Shown: positions 49,684-59,639, numbered from the stretch's first letter. The stretch: DNA of 64,000 nt from Epiperipatus broadwayi (GCA_028023455.1 JAQFVV010006313.1:310001-374000); one strand, 5' to 3'. The notes: generated by a model from the letters alone, not told the origin. A program made the numbers and translations.

Positions 49684-50480
49684 GTGGAGGCCGGTGATTT
49701 TCAGCAAATAATGATGCATTTGCATCACCAGCTTGTGACAAAAACGGAAAATAATTCCATATGGAGAGATAGAAAAAGTTACTGCTTAAAAGAGGGGCTG
49801 TTACAAAGTAAAAAAAGTAATAAACAAAAAAGGATTGTTATTCCAGTCATGATGAGGAGAAATATAATTAAGCATATACTCCAAAAATATGGACACTATG
49901 GAGCAAGTAAAGTTGATGGATGGTTGAGCCATTAGTTCTACTGGCCAGAAATGTATGCCAGCATTTTAAATGTTATAAATGAGTGTCAAATATGCTCAAA
50001 AATGAAATCACTTAATGCATCTAAGGTAGGGCCATTGAAGCCCATTTATGTGCAACAGCCAAATAATTTATTAGCAATCAAGTTTTTCGAACTTCTGCCC
50101 TCATTTATTAGAATGAAATATCTCATATATGATGTATTTTTAAAATTAGAGGCAGCATATCCTGTGGCTCAGGAAAATGCTAAGTAAACCATACATGTTT
50201 TAGAGCAACACAATTTTGGAACAGTGGGAACTCGGAATAAAATCTTGTCTCAACATGGGACACCGTTTGTATCTGATAGAGCAACACAATTTTGGAACAG
50301 TGGGAACTCGGAATAAAATCTTGTCTCAACATGGAACACTGTTTGTATCTGATAAGCGGAAATAAATGGATGGAGAGATGTGGAATAAAACACATACTTG
50401 TGTCAATACACAGTAGGCAGTCTAACCTATGTGAACAGGTCATGAGGGAGTTGAGGCATCTATTTCATGTATATTAACAT
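49684..50480 (+). pseudogene. gypsy integrase remnant with internal 76-bp duplication
   Basis: The N-terminal HHCC zinc domain is visible as HILQKYGHYGASKVDGWLSH, stop, FYWPEMY, INECQICSKMKSLN (about 49870-50005). The catalytic core begins LLAIKFFELLPSFIRMKYLI (first Asp replaced by Lys), then FLKLEAAYPVAQENAK, the HGTPFVSDR block (second Asp region) and SRQSNLCEQVMRELRHLF (Glu helix). A 76-bp stretch encoding the FGTVG...HGTPFVSD part is duplicated in tandem (50202-50353), which shifts the frame. In intact elements this enzyme inserts the cDNA into the host DNA. Confidence 0.88.
50202..50353. repeat. 76-bp tandem duplication inside integrase
   Basis: Copies 50202-50277 and 50278-50353 start AGAGCAACACAATTTTGGAA and differ at about two positions (GGGACACC against GGAACACT). 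76 is not a multiple of three, so it breaks the reading frame. Confidence 0.95.
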
Positions 50481-50539
50481 GATAAACACTGTAAATCAGT
50501 GAAAAACATTCTATGTATTCTTAATATGAAAAACTAATC

Positions 50540-50835
50540 AAAATGAGTCTACTGGGTTCAAACCCATCTGGCTTACATTTTGTGAGAGAAGTACCATACC
50601 CATTCAGGATCAGGCTGGCAGTAAAAACAGACACAATTGATAGAAGAAAAGATGCTGAATGAGCCTGTAGTAGGCTAAAGAAGATGGGTGACTTAAAGCA
50701 CAAGAGACAAGGAAAAGTCAAGAATAGATTTAGAATAGGAAACAAGGTCATGATAAGAACCAATGCTGTAGGCCATTCTGAGAAATATATTTACAAGAAG
50801 TTCCAACCAATTTATGAAGTTTCATGTTGAAACAG
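50540..50835 (+). pseudogene. gypsy Pol C-terminal tail
   Basis: Readable pieces: STGFKPIWLTF near 50550 (the TGxxP motif after the integrase core), GDLKHKRQGKVKNRFRIGNK near 50688, VMIRTNAVGHSEKYIYKKFQ and PIYEVS near 50820, which match the RVGDxVxxR...KFxPxYEGP end of gypsy integrase. A stop follows at about 50827. Confidence 0.75.
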
Positions 50836-50850
50836 TAAGATCTGCTTTAC

Positions 50851-51543
50851 AGATCTTTGTTTCACCTTTTCTCACCTCTTTCCTACCCTCATACCTTAGT
50901 TTAAACCCCCAGTGTATATACCGAAAATCCTGCCCAATTTTAAACCACAAGTACAATGCTCATATTATATAATTGTATAACAGATGCCCAAAAAAGAAAA
51001 TGCTATAAATTAAATGTATACATAAAAGAGATTTATTTAAAAGTAGGTTATATAGGTCGTAATTACGCACACACTGTAATATTTATTTTAAAACTTATGT
51101 TAAAATAATAAATTGTTATTTAAAATTATTTTGTTTGAATATGTTTACAAAAATATATTACAGACGTAACATTTGTTTTTGATTTAAAATAAAATTTATA
51201 TTTGTTTCGTAAATAGATTCAAATATTGAAAATTAAAAGTAAAATAATTTTCTTTTAGATTTAAAATCATTGTATATATTTTCTGTTTAAAATAAATGAG
51301 GGTTGGTAGAAACAATAGTTTTAATTATTTAATGTTATAGAAGCTTATCTAGAAATGCAGCAGATATCTACTTAAGGTCTTTTCTTTCAATTAACAACAG
51401 TTTGTTTTAATTAAATCAAAGTTGTAATCCGAATGTTGACAGGGAAATTAACAATAGAAATTAATTAAAATTGTGTTGAATTTCTTTAGATATTCGGATA
51501 GGATTGATTACAGCTGATAAGTGAGCAAAGTTTGAAATATTTT
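50851..51543. other. Spacer between gypsy Pol end and LTR-like block
   Basis: About 700 bp, pyrimidine-rich at 50860-50910, AT-rich afterwards. It could be the 3' untranslated part of the gypsy element; no env-like frame is readable. Confidence 0.4.
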
Positions 51544-51832
51544 TGTAACACCCCAGGGCAGTTGTATTGTGCAATTTCACTATATATAAAAGGGTTTTCT
51601 TTTGTTTTTTTTATTCTAGTAATATTCTAGCAATTATTCTAGCAAGATTTCTAGCATTATTGTTCGAAGTATTTTTATTCAAAATTTCTGAGCACATTGC
51701 TGAGCTTTCAAAATTAATTATTGCTGAACTCTCTGAGACTTTTGGATTCCAATAGCTATGTGCCTGCAAACTTAAGTATTTGAAGCTGAGTTTTTGTCTT
51801 CAAATAAATTTTACCGTGTTCTACAATACCAC
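51544..51832 (+). repeat. LTR-like block with TATA box and poly-A signal
   Basis: Starts TGTAACACCCCAGGGCAG, has CTATATATAAAAGGG (TATA box, about 51580-51594), a run of TTCTAGCA repeats, and AATAAA at about 51803, and a plausible end ...ACAATACCA near 51832. The TG...CA ends and signal order fit a retrotransposon LTR. No flanking duplication or second LTR was found. It may be the 3' LTR of the gypsy element or a solo LTR. The 62-codon frame inside (51567-51755) has no support as a gene. Confidence 0.4.
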
Positions 51833-53315
51833 TTGAAATATCTATGAATCACCCAACCTTTAAAATTTCTAGCTTTGAAATGATGGAATAGAGCTAGCAA
51901 GAAGGCTATTTTCCCCTCGGGAATGGCTGGTGCCTGATCTATACTATCAAATGCAGTCACATAGGATACCCTGAATCTGCTGCTGCTGCTGAAATATGAA
52001 CAATTGTAGTTTGCTACTGAGTCGTATAAAACCTGCCAACAATCAAACTACCTGCAAATGCTTCTACAGAAGTAACCACAACATTAACCCAAAAGCTCTT
52101 GTGATTCTCTCCTATAATTAATACACTATAGCTATTTAAATTGTTTTCAATTTTACTTTACATTATCATGTATTCCTTTAAAATGTTTTAATAATCAATA
52201 ATTTTGCTCTTTATCCTTGGGTTTATATTTAATTATATTTCTCTGTATTTTATTACGATAGTGTGCCACAATAGTATTTGACTGAGTGAATTATTCCCTT
52301 TGTTGAAAACAAGTTGCCGATATTAAGGCATTTTAAAATTAAAAATAGTTCTCATATTTATTATCTCATGAATCACTTGTTTGAAGGCTATTCTAATCTT
52401 TGTCAATGTGGGTAAAAATTATATAGTTTAAAATATACATCTTATTGATTTTAACCTAATATGAGAGTATGTGTGAGTTCAATGATTAAATGTGTCATGA
52501 ATGCATGAGTGTGTAAATAAATCTATGCTTTCTTTTCAAACCCACTAGCATGCATTTTCCTATTTTATAGTATAGTTTGCTTTAATTTCAAAGTTTGTAA
52601 TTGAGATTGAGAATGGGAGGACTCTCTTTAAATAGTTATTGGAAAATTGATTAGGCATTTTTTCAATCTAAGTAAATCCATTTTGTATGCTTTATATACA
52701 TTAGTTGATTATTGCTAGTAAGTGTATTGGTTGTTGAAACCACTTTGTTTATCTCCAATGGGCTTTAAATGACCAAGATCATTTCCAATTTCACTTTCTG
52801 CGGTTCCCAGGCAGAATGTGTCATTGAATGTCACACTTGGGAATTAGACGCAGTCGTCACCCAGTCACTAAGTTTTGGATGAGTCCAGACTTTGGCTATC
52901 TGTGACAATACATTCCTACAGATCAATGGTGAGATGCCCTCATAGTCATTTCACATATTCACTATAATTTTAATTATTTGTATTTTACAAAGCATCCATG
53001 ATTTAAATGTATCATACTCTTCATCCTTTAATAAATACCTTATTAGCAATACCAACCCTCCCAATATAACTTTAATTATAATTATAAAATAAATGCCTTG
53101 ATCACAACCCCACTTTATCATTTAATAGCTTTGGTCTGTGCTTTTCTTGAAATCAAGAAATATATTAAACCTTAAGGTTCAAATGTTTTATTAAACTTTT
53201 ATAATTTACTCAAAGCACCTCACACATCTTACCATCTCTTTTATGCACATTAACTATAATACTAATTAGACCGTGGGATAGTCTATATACTTAACCTTTT
53301 AATGTGATTTTTATG
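51833..53315. other. Spacer of mixed composition
   Basis: A CTG-rich word CTGCTGCTGCTG near 51978 and a less AT-rich stretch at 52780-52940 (TGCGGTTCCCAGGCAGAATG). No frame or element recognised. Confidence 0.45.
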
Positions 53316-53317
53316 GA

Positions 53318-53461
53318 ATGTTATGCTAACAGCCATTTTAGTAAGCGTCCCTGTCTCATATAAGCAGACAGTGTGTGTTATATATATATTTCTTGCTATA
53401 TAAATAAATCTTTTAAATCTTATAAACTATATTTGGTCTTTTATTTTATTGATCCCTATCA
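53318..53461 (+). repeat. Possible short LTR
   Basis: TGTTATGCTAACAGCCATTT, CATATAAGCAGACAG, AATAAATC and an end ...GATCCCTATCA give a TG...CA unit of about 144 bp with promoter-like and poly-A-like signals. No flanking duplication visible. Confidence 0.28.
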
Positions 53462-54087
53462 CTGTCTTAGTCTATATATCTATTTTATACATTTCTTTTG
53501 TACTATCCATAGATGTTAATTAGCAATCCAACTTATCTCTTAGTATAGAGTCTCTCTGTTTCTCCCTGACCACCAGGCACCGATAAAAGGTTGTATTATT
53601 AGTTGCACCAAATGCTTTATCATGTATGTGTTGCTATAGAATTTAAATTTTTAATTTGAACCTAGGATATCGAGAAGGCAACCCCTCCTAGAGTGTTCAG
53701 TTTCATGTTTGGGGTTTGAATTCTGCAGTGTTAGTGAGAGAGACAAATTTGACCATTCCAGTATATAATAAAAAGAAAATACAGTGAAAACACATTTGTG
53801 GTAACACAGAGCATAAAAGAGAGGGGACAATATAATGCCCAGTCATTAAAATTTATCAAAAGAAAAAAGAAGCCACCAGACAAAAAAATTGCTGTTCTAA
53901 TAAGGGATCAGAACTGTAGGTCCCAAAATGAAATAAGTTTTTCTGGAATATGCAAAGGAAAAAACAAAAATAGAAGATAATAATTATTGATTACAGTAAA
54001 TGCTATTTAAAAAAATAGAGAGAACTTGACAGAAATAAAATAGGTCAAGAGACACAATTTTTCTCAAACAGAAGACAGTGTAATATA
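53462..54087. other. Spacer left of repeat D copy 2
   Basis: A 60-codon Lys/Arg-rich frame at 53798-53980 ends DQNCRSQNEISFSGICKGKN. Its Cys spacing is not a proper zinc knuckle. Nothing else recognised. Confidence 0.4.
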
Positions 54088-56010
54088 GCTCTAATGAGCA
54101 GAGATATATTAAAATAGCTGTCTGCAAATTTTAAGATAAATAAAAAAAGGACAATTATTCAAAAATAAAAATAATTTTGTAAACAATGCAAAAATTTTAA
54201 TAATTGATTAATAAATAATTAAATCACTAAGCTCCCCATAAATAATTGAATTTAAGTATCTCATAAAAAATCTAAAAAAGTTTAAAGAGTTATTCATATA
54301 AACATCATTTATCAGAAGAAGTTACAATTGATTAATTAGAAGGGGGTAGAAAATATAACTTAGAAAAGTAAAAGCTTTAGCAGTTTAAAAATAAATAATT
54401 TGTATGAAATTAAAAGTGTTTTCTCTTTTCGTTTAAATTATTCAATAAAAAAAAAAAGAAAAGGAATCATAATAATAAAAGTAAAAAAAAAATATTTCCA
54501 TTTATTTAGAATAAATGAGGCTATAAATAATGAGTTAATTTTAATAATTTATGTGTGTATATTAATAAAATAGAATATAAAAGTTAAATATTAAAAAACA
54601 AATGAAAATTTATAAGTTAAAAATGTCTTTCAAAAATATTGCAAATACTCAGAAGCTATATAAAAGAAATGAATTAGCAATGGCTACTAATTAAAGATGT
54701 CATAATGAATTAATTAATTAAAATCATATCAAAAATTTAATCAAAAGCAGTGCATGAATTTTCAACAATAGATATAGCTGGCAGATATACAAACAAATTT
54801 AAAAAATGATAACATGTCTTCACATAAATAGCCAGGTTTTCATCATTCAATCAGATTTTACAATCAGTATTCAGTCAGACTTGTCACACATCCTGAGTCA
54901 GTGTTTTTCCATGACAATGTAGTGTTAGTAACGATCAGAAGCATATGCCCAGACTCCAGCCTCAGTCCAATGGAACATCAATAATCTGTAAGATAAAAGT
55001 GATGCCTTCCTATTAATTTGAAACTGCCAGAGATATCTGTCTTGGATAAAAGTATCATGAAATAGCAATATTAAGAACCTCCCCAAAGCCTAAAATACAA
55101 CACATTGGTAAAACTTGCAGGAAGCAGAAAACAGCAAGAAGTCAACACCTTCCAAAATATTATAGATAATAAATAATATTTTCTTATTCCATTTCTGATA
55201 TTAATGTAGCCATTGTAATCTTTAAAGCCTCCAGAATCAGTAAAGCAAATGAACTCTATAGCAAGCTTAAAATGAACAATTGATGTGTGTGTTTTAAAAT
55301 GCAGTGTTTTTATTTAATGCTCTATGTTATAATATATTCTACTGTAGGTATTAAGAATGTGTATATGGTTATTATATAAAAATATCATTGTTAGACTTAT
55401 TGAGAATTTATAAAACTAATTTAAAATATTATAATAATAAATATTTAGTTAAAATAAATTATCTTTAAAACTTAATATTTTGTCAGTCAGTTCTTTTCTC
55501 ATTAATTAAAGCATGTCAGTCAATTCTTTTCTCATTAATTAAAGCAGCAATGTATTATATTATACTTTTGATTGAGCTAGTTGGGATTTCTAGGGCAGTA
55601 AATTAATATACCATTATTCAGAGCATGTTAACTACTGTAGTTAATGGGTGACAAAAGTTTTTATGAAACAAAAAAAGTGCTTAGAATGATAGGTGTTGAA
55701 TTTTGCAGCTGAAAACAACTGAGTCCCTGAAGTCAGCCAAAGTTATGTATTTTATATATTTCTGGCTTGGGCATGGGTAGCTTCTGGGTATTATGCTTAT
55801 CTGCATAAAAGGACCAGTGTGGAGCAATACTTAAATTGCTGTGGAATAGATTGAATTAATAATAAATAATTGTATCATATTTTGAATGTATAAAAGTATG
55901 TCTTACAATTTTGTTTCACAAGTTTATAATTCATAATTGCCATTTTATTAAAGAGTAAAAAAAATTCCATGCTAGATTAAGTTTTTTAATCAATCTACTA
56001 CACCACCCGG

Positions 56011-56012
<2 letters not shown>
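54088..56012 (+). repeat. Repeat D copy 2, about 1.9 kb, uninterrupted
   Basis: Matches 36232-37529 plus 41808-42421 in the same order and orientation. A 36-bp internal tandem duplication (TCAGTCA(G/A)TTCTTTTCTCATTA at about 55483-55550) is specific to this copy. It contains R1 copy 3 and ends at CACCACCCGGTT just before (TA)n. Short boundaries shared by both copies suggest a defined repeat family of unknown class. Confidence 0.85.
55674..55836 (+). repeat. Dispersed repeat R1, copy 3
   Basis: AAAGTGCTTAGAATG, GCAGCTGAAAA, GAGTCCCTGAA, TTATGTATTTTATATATTTC, ATCTGCATAAAAGGACCAGT. Same order as the other two copies. Confidence 0.6.
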
Positions 56013-56062
<50 letters not shown>

Positions 56063-56084
56063 TTGTTTGTGTGTCTGTGTGTGT
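56013..56084. repeat. Compound (TA)n-(GT)n microsatellite
   Basis: (TA)n to about 56050, then GT-rich to 56084. Confidence 0.95.
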
Positions 56085-56199
56085 CATATATTATTGACAA
56101 AGAAAACTCTCCATACAGTATTGCCACCCTGTGCCAACCAGAGTAATCAATGAATGCCAGAAGGCTTGTGCATAAAATCGCTATCTAATGCCTACTCAT

Positions 56200-56250
56200 C
56201 CAATATCCCCAGACTAGTTTCTGGCTTATGGCCGTCATCAGTGAAGAGCT
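56200..56250 (-). ncRNA. Hammerhead-ribozyme-like core, unit U1
   Basis: Minus strand: CTCTTCA, CTGATGA (56241-56235), CGGC-CATAA-GCCA, GAAAC (56221-56217), TA, GTC (56214-56212), TGGGGA. All invariant core bases are present. Stem I pairs through G-T wobbles; stem II has a C-A mismatch at its base. Confidence 0.65.
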
Positions 56251-56640
56251 TTGGAGCTGAGAGCACTGCACCTAGTTCTTAGGATCTAATGCAACCCTCC
56301 AACACCCACCTTTTATCTCTGCTTAACTACAAAACTATGAGAATGAAATTTGAAAACACAAATATTTTCAATCTAAGCTCAATAGCTTCATAGTCATATG
56401 GGTCTGAACTTAGGTCAGCACCCATACATTTTGGTGTCATTAGCTCTTTAACAATCATAGCCACCACTATCCTATTAGGTAGGATTGGTGTTAAATCATT
56501 AAGCATCACATGATGACTATCATATACTAGCCTATAATTGTTTAAAACTCTCCATACAGTAATACCATGCTGTGCCAACCAGAGTAATCAATGAATGACA
56601 GAAGGCTTGTGCATAAAATCCCTATCTAATGCCTACTCAT

Positions 56641-56690
56641 CATATCCACAGACTAGTTTCTGGCTTGTGGCCATCATCAGTGAGGAGCTT
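56641..56690 (-). ncRNA. Hammerhead-ribozyme-like core, unit U2 (best copy)
   Basis: Minus strand: CTCCTCA, CTGATGA (56680-56674), stem-loop TGGC-CACAA-GCCA, GAAAC (56660-56656), TA, GTC (56653-56651), TGTGGA. Stem II pairs fully (4 bp), stem III as AC/GT around a 2-base loop, stem I as TG.GGA with TCC.CA, one T-T mismatch. The expected cleavage is after GTC. This fits a minimal type I hammerhead; no folding program was run. Confidence 0.75.
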
Positions 56691-57224
56691 TAAATATGAG
56701 AGCACTGCACCTAGATCTTAGGATCTAATGCAACCCTCCAGCTCCTACCTTTTATCTCTATGTAACTACAAAACTATGATAATGAAATTGAAAACACAAA
56801 CAAAATTTTCAATCTAAAATCAATAGCTTATATAGTCATATGGGTCTGAACTCAGTTCAGCACCCATATATTCATTGATTACTCTGATTGGCACAAGGTG
56901 GCAATACCGTATGGAGAGTTTTTGCTTTGTTTATAAACAATATATGCTAGTATAAGATAGTGATCATGTCATGCTTAATGGTTTAACACCAATCCTGCCT
57001 AATAGGATAGTGATGGCTATGGTTGTTAAAGAGCCAAAGACACCAAATTGTATGAGTGTAGAATTGAATTCAAACCCATATGACTATATAAGCTTTTGAG
57101 CTTAGATTGAAAATTTTTTGTGCTTTCAATTTCATTCTCATAGTTTTGTAGTTAAGTAGAGATAAAAGGTAGGTGCTGGAGGGTTGCATTAGATCGTAAG
57201 AGCTATGTGCATTGCTCTCAGATC

Positions 57225-57285
57225 CAAATCTCCTTACTGACAATGCCCACAAGCCAGAAAGTACTCTGGGGATATTGGATGAGTA
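57225..57285 (+). ncRNA. Decayed hammerhead core, unit U3
   Basis: CTGACAA (57237-57243; G8 changed to A), TGCC-CACAA-GCCA, GAAAG, TA, CTC. Invariant positions are lost, so probably inactive. Confidence 0.55.
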
Positions 57286-57604
57286 GGCATTGGATATGGA
57301 TTTTATGCACAAGCCTTCTGGCATTCATTGATTACTCTCATTTGCACAGGGTGGCAATATTGTATGGAGAATTTTGCTTTGTTTATAAACAATTATGTGC
57401 TAGTATAAGATAGTGATCATGTGATGCTTAATGGTTTAACACCAATCCTGCCTAATTTGATAGTGGTGGCTATGGTTGTTAAAATGCCAAAGACACCAAA
57501 ATGTGTGGGTGCTGAACTGAGTTCAGACACATATGACTATATAAGCTATTGAGCTTAGATTGACAATATTTTTGTGTTTTCAATTTCATTCTCATAGTTT
57601 TGTA

Positions 57605-57719
57605 AATTTTTTTTAAGTGTCATAGCATTGGCCGGGACGTGAACCCACAACCGGGGCAACTGCCTGCAAGTGCAAGGCAGTCATGCTAACCTCTTGACCA
57701 CCAATTCAAGACATTATAT
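57605..57719 (-). mobile_element. 115-bp insertion carrying a tRNA-like sequence
   Basis: Compared with unit U3 (57140-57155 region), unit U4 has 115 extra bases between TTTTGTA and GTTAAGTAGAG, flanked by TA on both sides. On the minus strand 57705-57627 is tRNA-like, 79 nt: ATTGG...CCAAT acceptor ends, CTGCCT...AGGCAG anticodon-like hairpin, and GGTTCACGTCC (57645-57635), a good B box. The 9-nt anticodon loop and weak D arm mean it is a tRNA-derived SINE piece or tRNA pseudogene, not a working tRNA. A TA duplication without terminal inverted repeats is puzzling. Confidence 0.7.
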
Positions 57720-57794
57720 TAGTTAAGTAGAGATAAAAGGTGGGTGCTGGAGGGTTGCGTTACATCCTAAGATCTAGGTGCAGTGCTCTCAATT

Positions 57795-57850
57795 CCAATG
57801 CTTCTCACTGATGATGGTCACAAGCCAGAGACTAGTGTGGGGATATTAGA
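57795..57850 (+). ncRNA. Decayed hammerhead core, unit U4
   Basis: CTGATGA (57808-57814), TGGT-CACAA-GCCA, GAGAC (GAAAC lost), TA, GTG. The G at the cleavage position and the changed GAAA box would stop cleavage. Confidence 0.6.
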
Positions 57851-58002
57851 TGAGTAGGCATTAGATAGGGATTTTATGCACAAGCCTTCTGGCATTCATT
57901 GATTACTCTGGTTGGCACAGGGTGACAATATTGTAATGGGAGTTTTTCTTTGTTTATAAACAACTATGTGCTAGTATAAGATAGTGATCATGTGATGCAT
58001 AT

Positions 58003-58490
58003 TAGTATTACAATTTGCGAGATATTCAATGTAGTGACAAAAGATAAATGCTGAAGTTTCAGTACAATATCAAGTACCTTCTTCAGACCATCCTCTTTCT
58101 CAAATCGTAAGAATGCATGTGAGATTTAAAATTATTTTTATCATTTTTCTTCTCATATTTAAATTCTATTGGTTGAGAAGTTTTAAAATTAATTTTTTCT
58201 TCCAAGAGCATAAATGAAAGTTTAAATTAAATAATATTAACAACATTTGGAAGAAGCTATTGGTAGAGAAAATAAATTTTAAAACTTCTCAAACAATAGA
58301 ATTTAAATATGAGGAGAAAGAAAATGATAAAAACAATTTTAAATCTCACATGCATTGGTATGATTTGAGAAAGAGGATGCTCTGAGGAAGGTACTTGATA
58401 TTGTAATGAAATGTCAGCATTTAACTTTTTCTTTACATGGAATATTCTGCAAATTGTAATAATAATATGACATATTTTATCCATGAAAAT
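58003..58490. repeat. PLE-1 terminal-repeat snapback (copies P5 and P6)
   Basis: Inverted arms of about 190 bp: the left arm on the minus strand (58003-58190), the right arm on the plus strand (about 58265-58490). Between them lies the end of the PLE-1 coding region: 58200-58262 still reads ...IFGRSYW-like text matching NNIWKKLME of PLE-1. The left copy has CTGAAGA (58086-58080) and GAAAC, TTC; the right copy has CTGAGGA (58382-58388), GAAAT (58408-58412) and GTC. The left end joins the 56-58 kb array directly after CATGTGATGC. Confidence 0.85.
58374..58424 (+). ncRNA. Hammerhead-like core in PLE-1 terminal repeat P6
   Basis: GATGCT, CTGAGGA (58382-58388), AGGTAC-TTGATATT-GTAAT, GAAAT, GTC (58413-58415), AGCATT. 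Stem I pairs ATGCT/AGCAT perfectly; stem II has a mismatch; stem III is minimal (A-U, U-G), as in the minimal hammerheads reported in Penelope-like elements. Confidence 0.65.
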
Positions 58491-59600
58491 ATTAGAATTA
58501 ACATATATAGGGATTATGTCCTGTACATGAGAGGTCAGAGTGACTTGTGTTCAACTTGGATAGTATGAGAGGGTTGGCACTAAGGTGGGCCCTGAGCATT
58601 TCATCATCAGATTTTCAATGAAAAGGACAGCTGGTAAGTTACAGAGTGGAGTGGTTTGAGGCTTGTCCATTCAAATATTAATATTGGATCTCAATATAAT
58701 AAGGTGAGATTTGATTCTATATGTGTGTGGAGATGTTAATCTGGACCAACTAACAACAGCTGTTTTTGCAGGAAAAATGAATATTAATGATTATTTATAT
58801 TTTTCCATGTGTGTTATCAAGTGTATCAGTGCTATAAGATAGCAGGTATGGTTGTGAACTCTGTGAAAGTCTGAGTCAAACTGCCTATATAATAATAAAA
58901 TATAAATGTTTCACTTATGATAGTCTCTATAGTGATATTCATACTTATTTAAAATGTAAGCATCAAAGTACAATTAACATTTATTCAAATATTTAAAATT
59001 AAATCAAAAAGTTGTTATGTTATCTATAGATAACAAGTTATTGGCCAAACATTTATCAAATGTTATCTTTGAGTTTTTTTTCCACCTACATAAGATTGTA
59101 ATAGAAGTTGTTACATTAAGAACCATTTATATAAATAAATACTGTGTGTGGAAATCTTTTCATTTCTTGCTCTGATTGATTCTAATTTAAGCCATAAAAT
59201 AATTGAGTGTATCCTATAATAGTTATTGTTCAAAAATGCATTTGCCCCAATGTGTATATGAGAATAAAGTAGTTGACATAATCTTAAAGAATATTTCCAT
59301 AGAATATGTTTGAAATATGGATTACATGTTGCTATTAAAATATTGAAATAAACTTGAATTTGCTGTGTGTATATTTTTAAAGTTTGTCAGTCAAAAAATG
59401 TGACTGAGAGTCAGTATGTCTTTATGACAAACCTCCATTATTTTTTATCATGGCAACGGCTATCATTTTAATACTAAAAAAAATATTCATTTCTCTAATT
59501 AAAGTGAAAATGCATAGAGTCTTTAAACTCTAACCATTACTTATTCAGCCTATTATAATATAATTACAACATGTAGTTTTTGTTAACAAATACTTTTAAA
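58491..59600. other. Spacer
   Basis: No gene recognised. The first 200 bp (GAGAGGTCAGAGTGACTTGT, GTTGGCACTAAGGTGGGCCC) are richer in G+C and may be an old repeat. Confidence 0.45.
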
Positions 59601-59639
59601 ATGTCAGGTTTTCCATAAATTCATGATGTCAACTTTCCT

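Larger units (their letters stand above)
47080..50850 (+). mobile_element. Ty3/gypsy retrotransposon, heavily degraded
   Basis: Remains of gag, zinc knuckle, protease, reverse transcriptase, RNase H and integrase appear in that order on the plus strand, which is the Ty3/gypsy order. Dozens of stops and frameshifts break all domains. The flanking LTRs are not evident; an LTR-like block lies 0.7 kb downstream at 51544. G+C is visibly higher than in neighbouring spacers. A G11 run (47080-47092) marks the left side, and the left end is uncertain. Confidence 0.9.
56098..57999. repeat. Inverted tandem array of ~450-bp hammerhead-bearing units (retrozyme-like)
   Basis: Unit landmarks read on the hammerhead strand: GCATTCATTGATTACTCTG, GGTGGCAATA, TATGGAGAGTTTT, AGATAGTGATCATGTGATGC, TTAATGGTTTAACACCAATC, TCAATTTCATTCTCATAG, GATAAAAGGT, GTGCTGGAGGGTTGC, the ribozyme-like core, GATGAGTAGGCATTAGAT, TTTTATGCACAAGCC. 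Units U1 (56103-56543) and the partial U2 (56544-56872) lie on the minus strand; U3 (56873-57323) and U4 (57324-57999, with a 115-bp insertion) lie on the plus strand. Spacing is about 441 bp on the left and 451 bp on the right. The reversal is at about 56872. No coding sequence. Confidence 0.88.

Noticed and set aside
50180-50443. 87-codon minus-strand frame across the integrase duplication
   Set aside because: It is the shadow of the duplicated integrase sequence on the opposite strand.
56327-57413. 60-84 codon frames within the 56-58 kb array
   Set aside because: They are not kept between units and occur on both strands; the units are best explained as non-coding.
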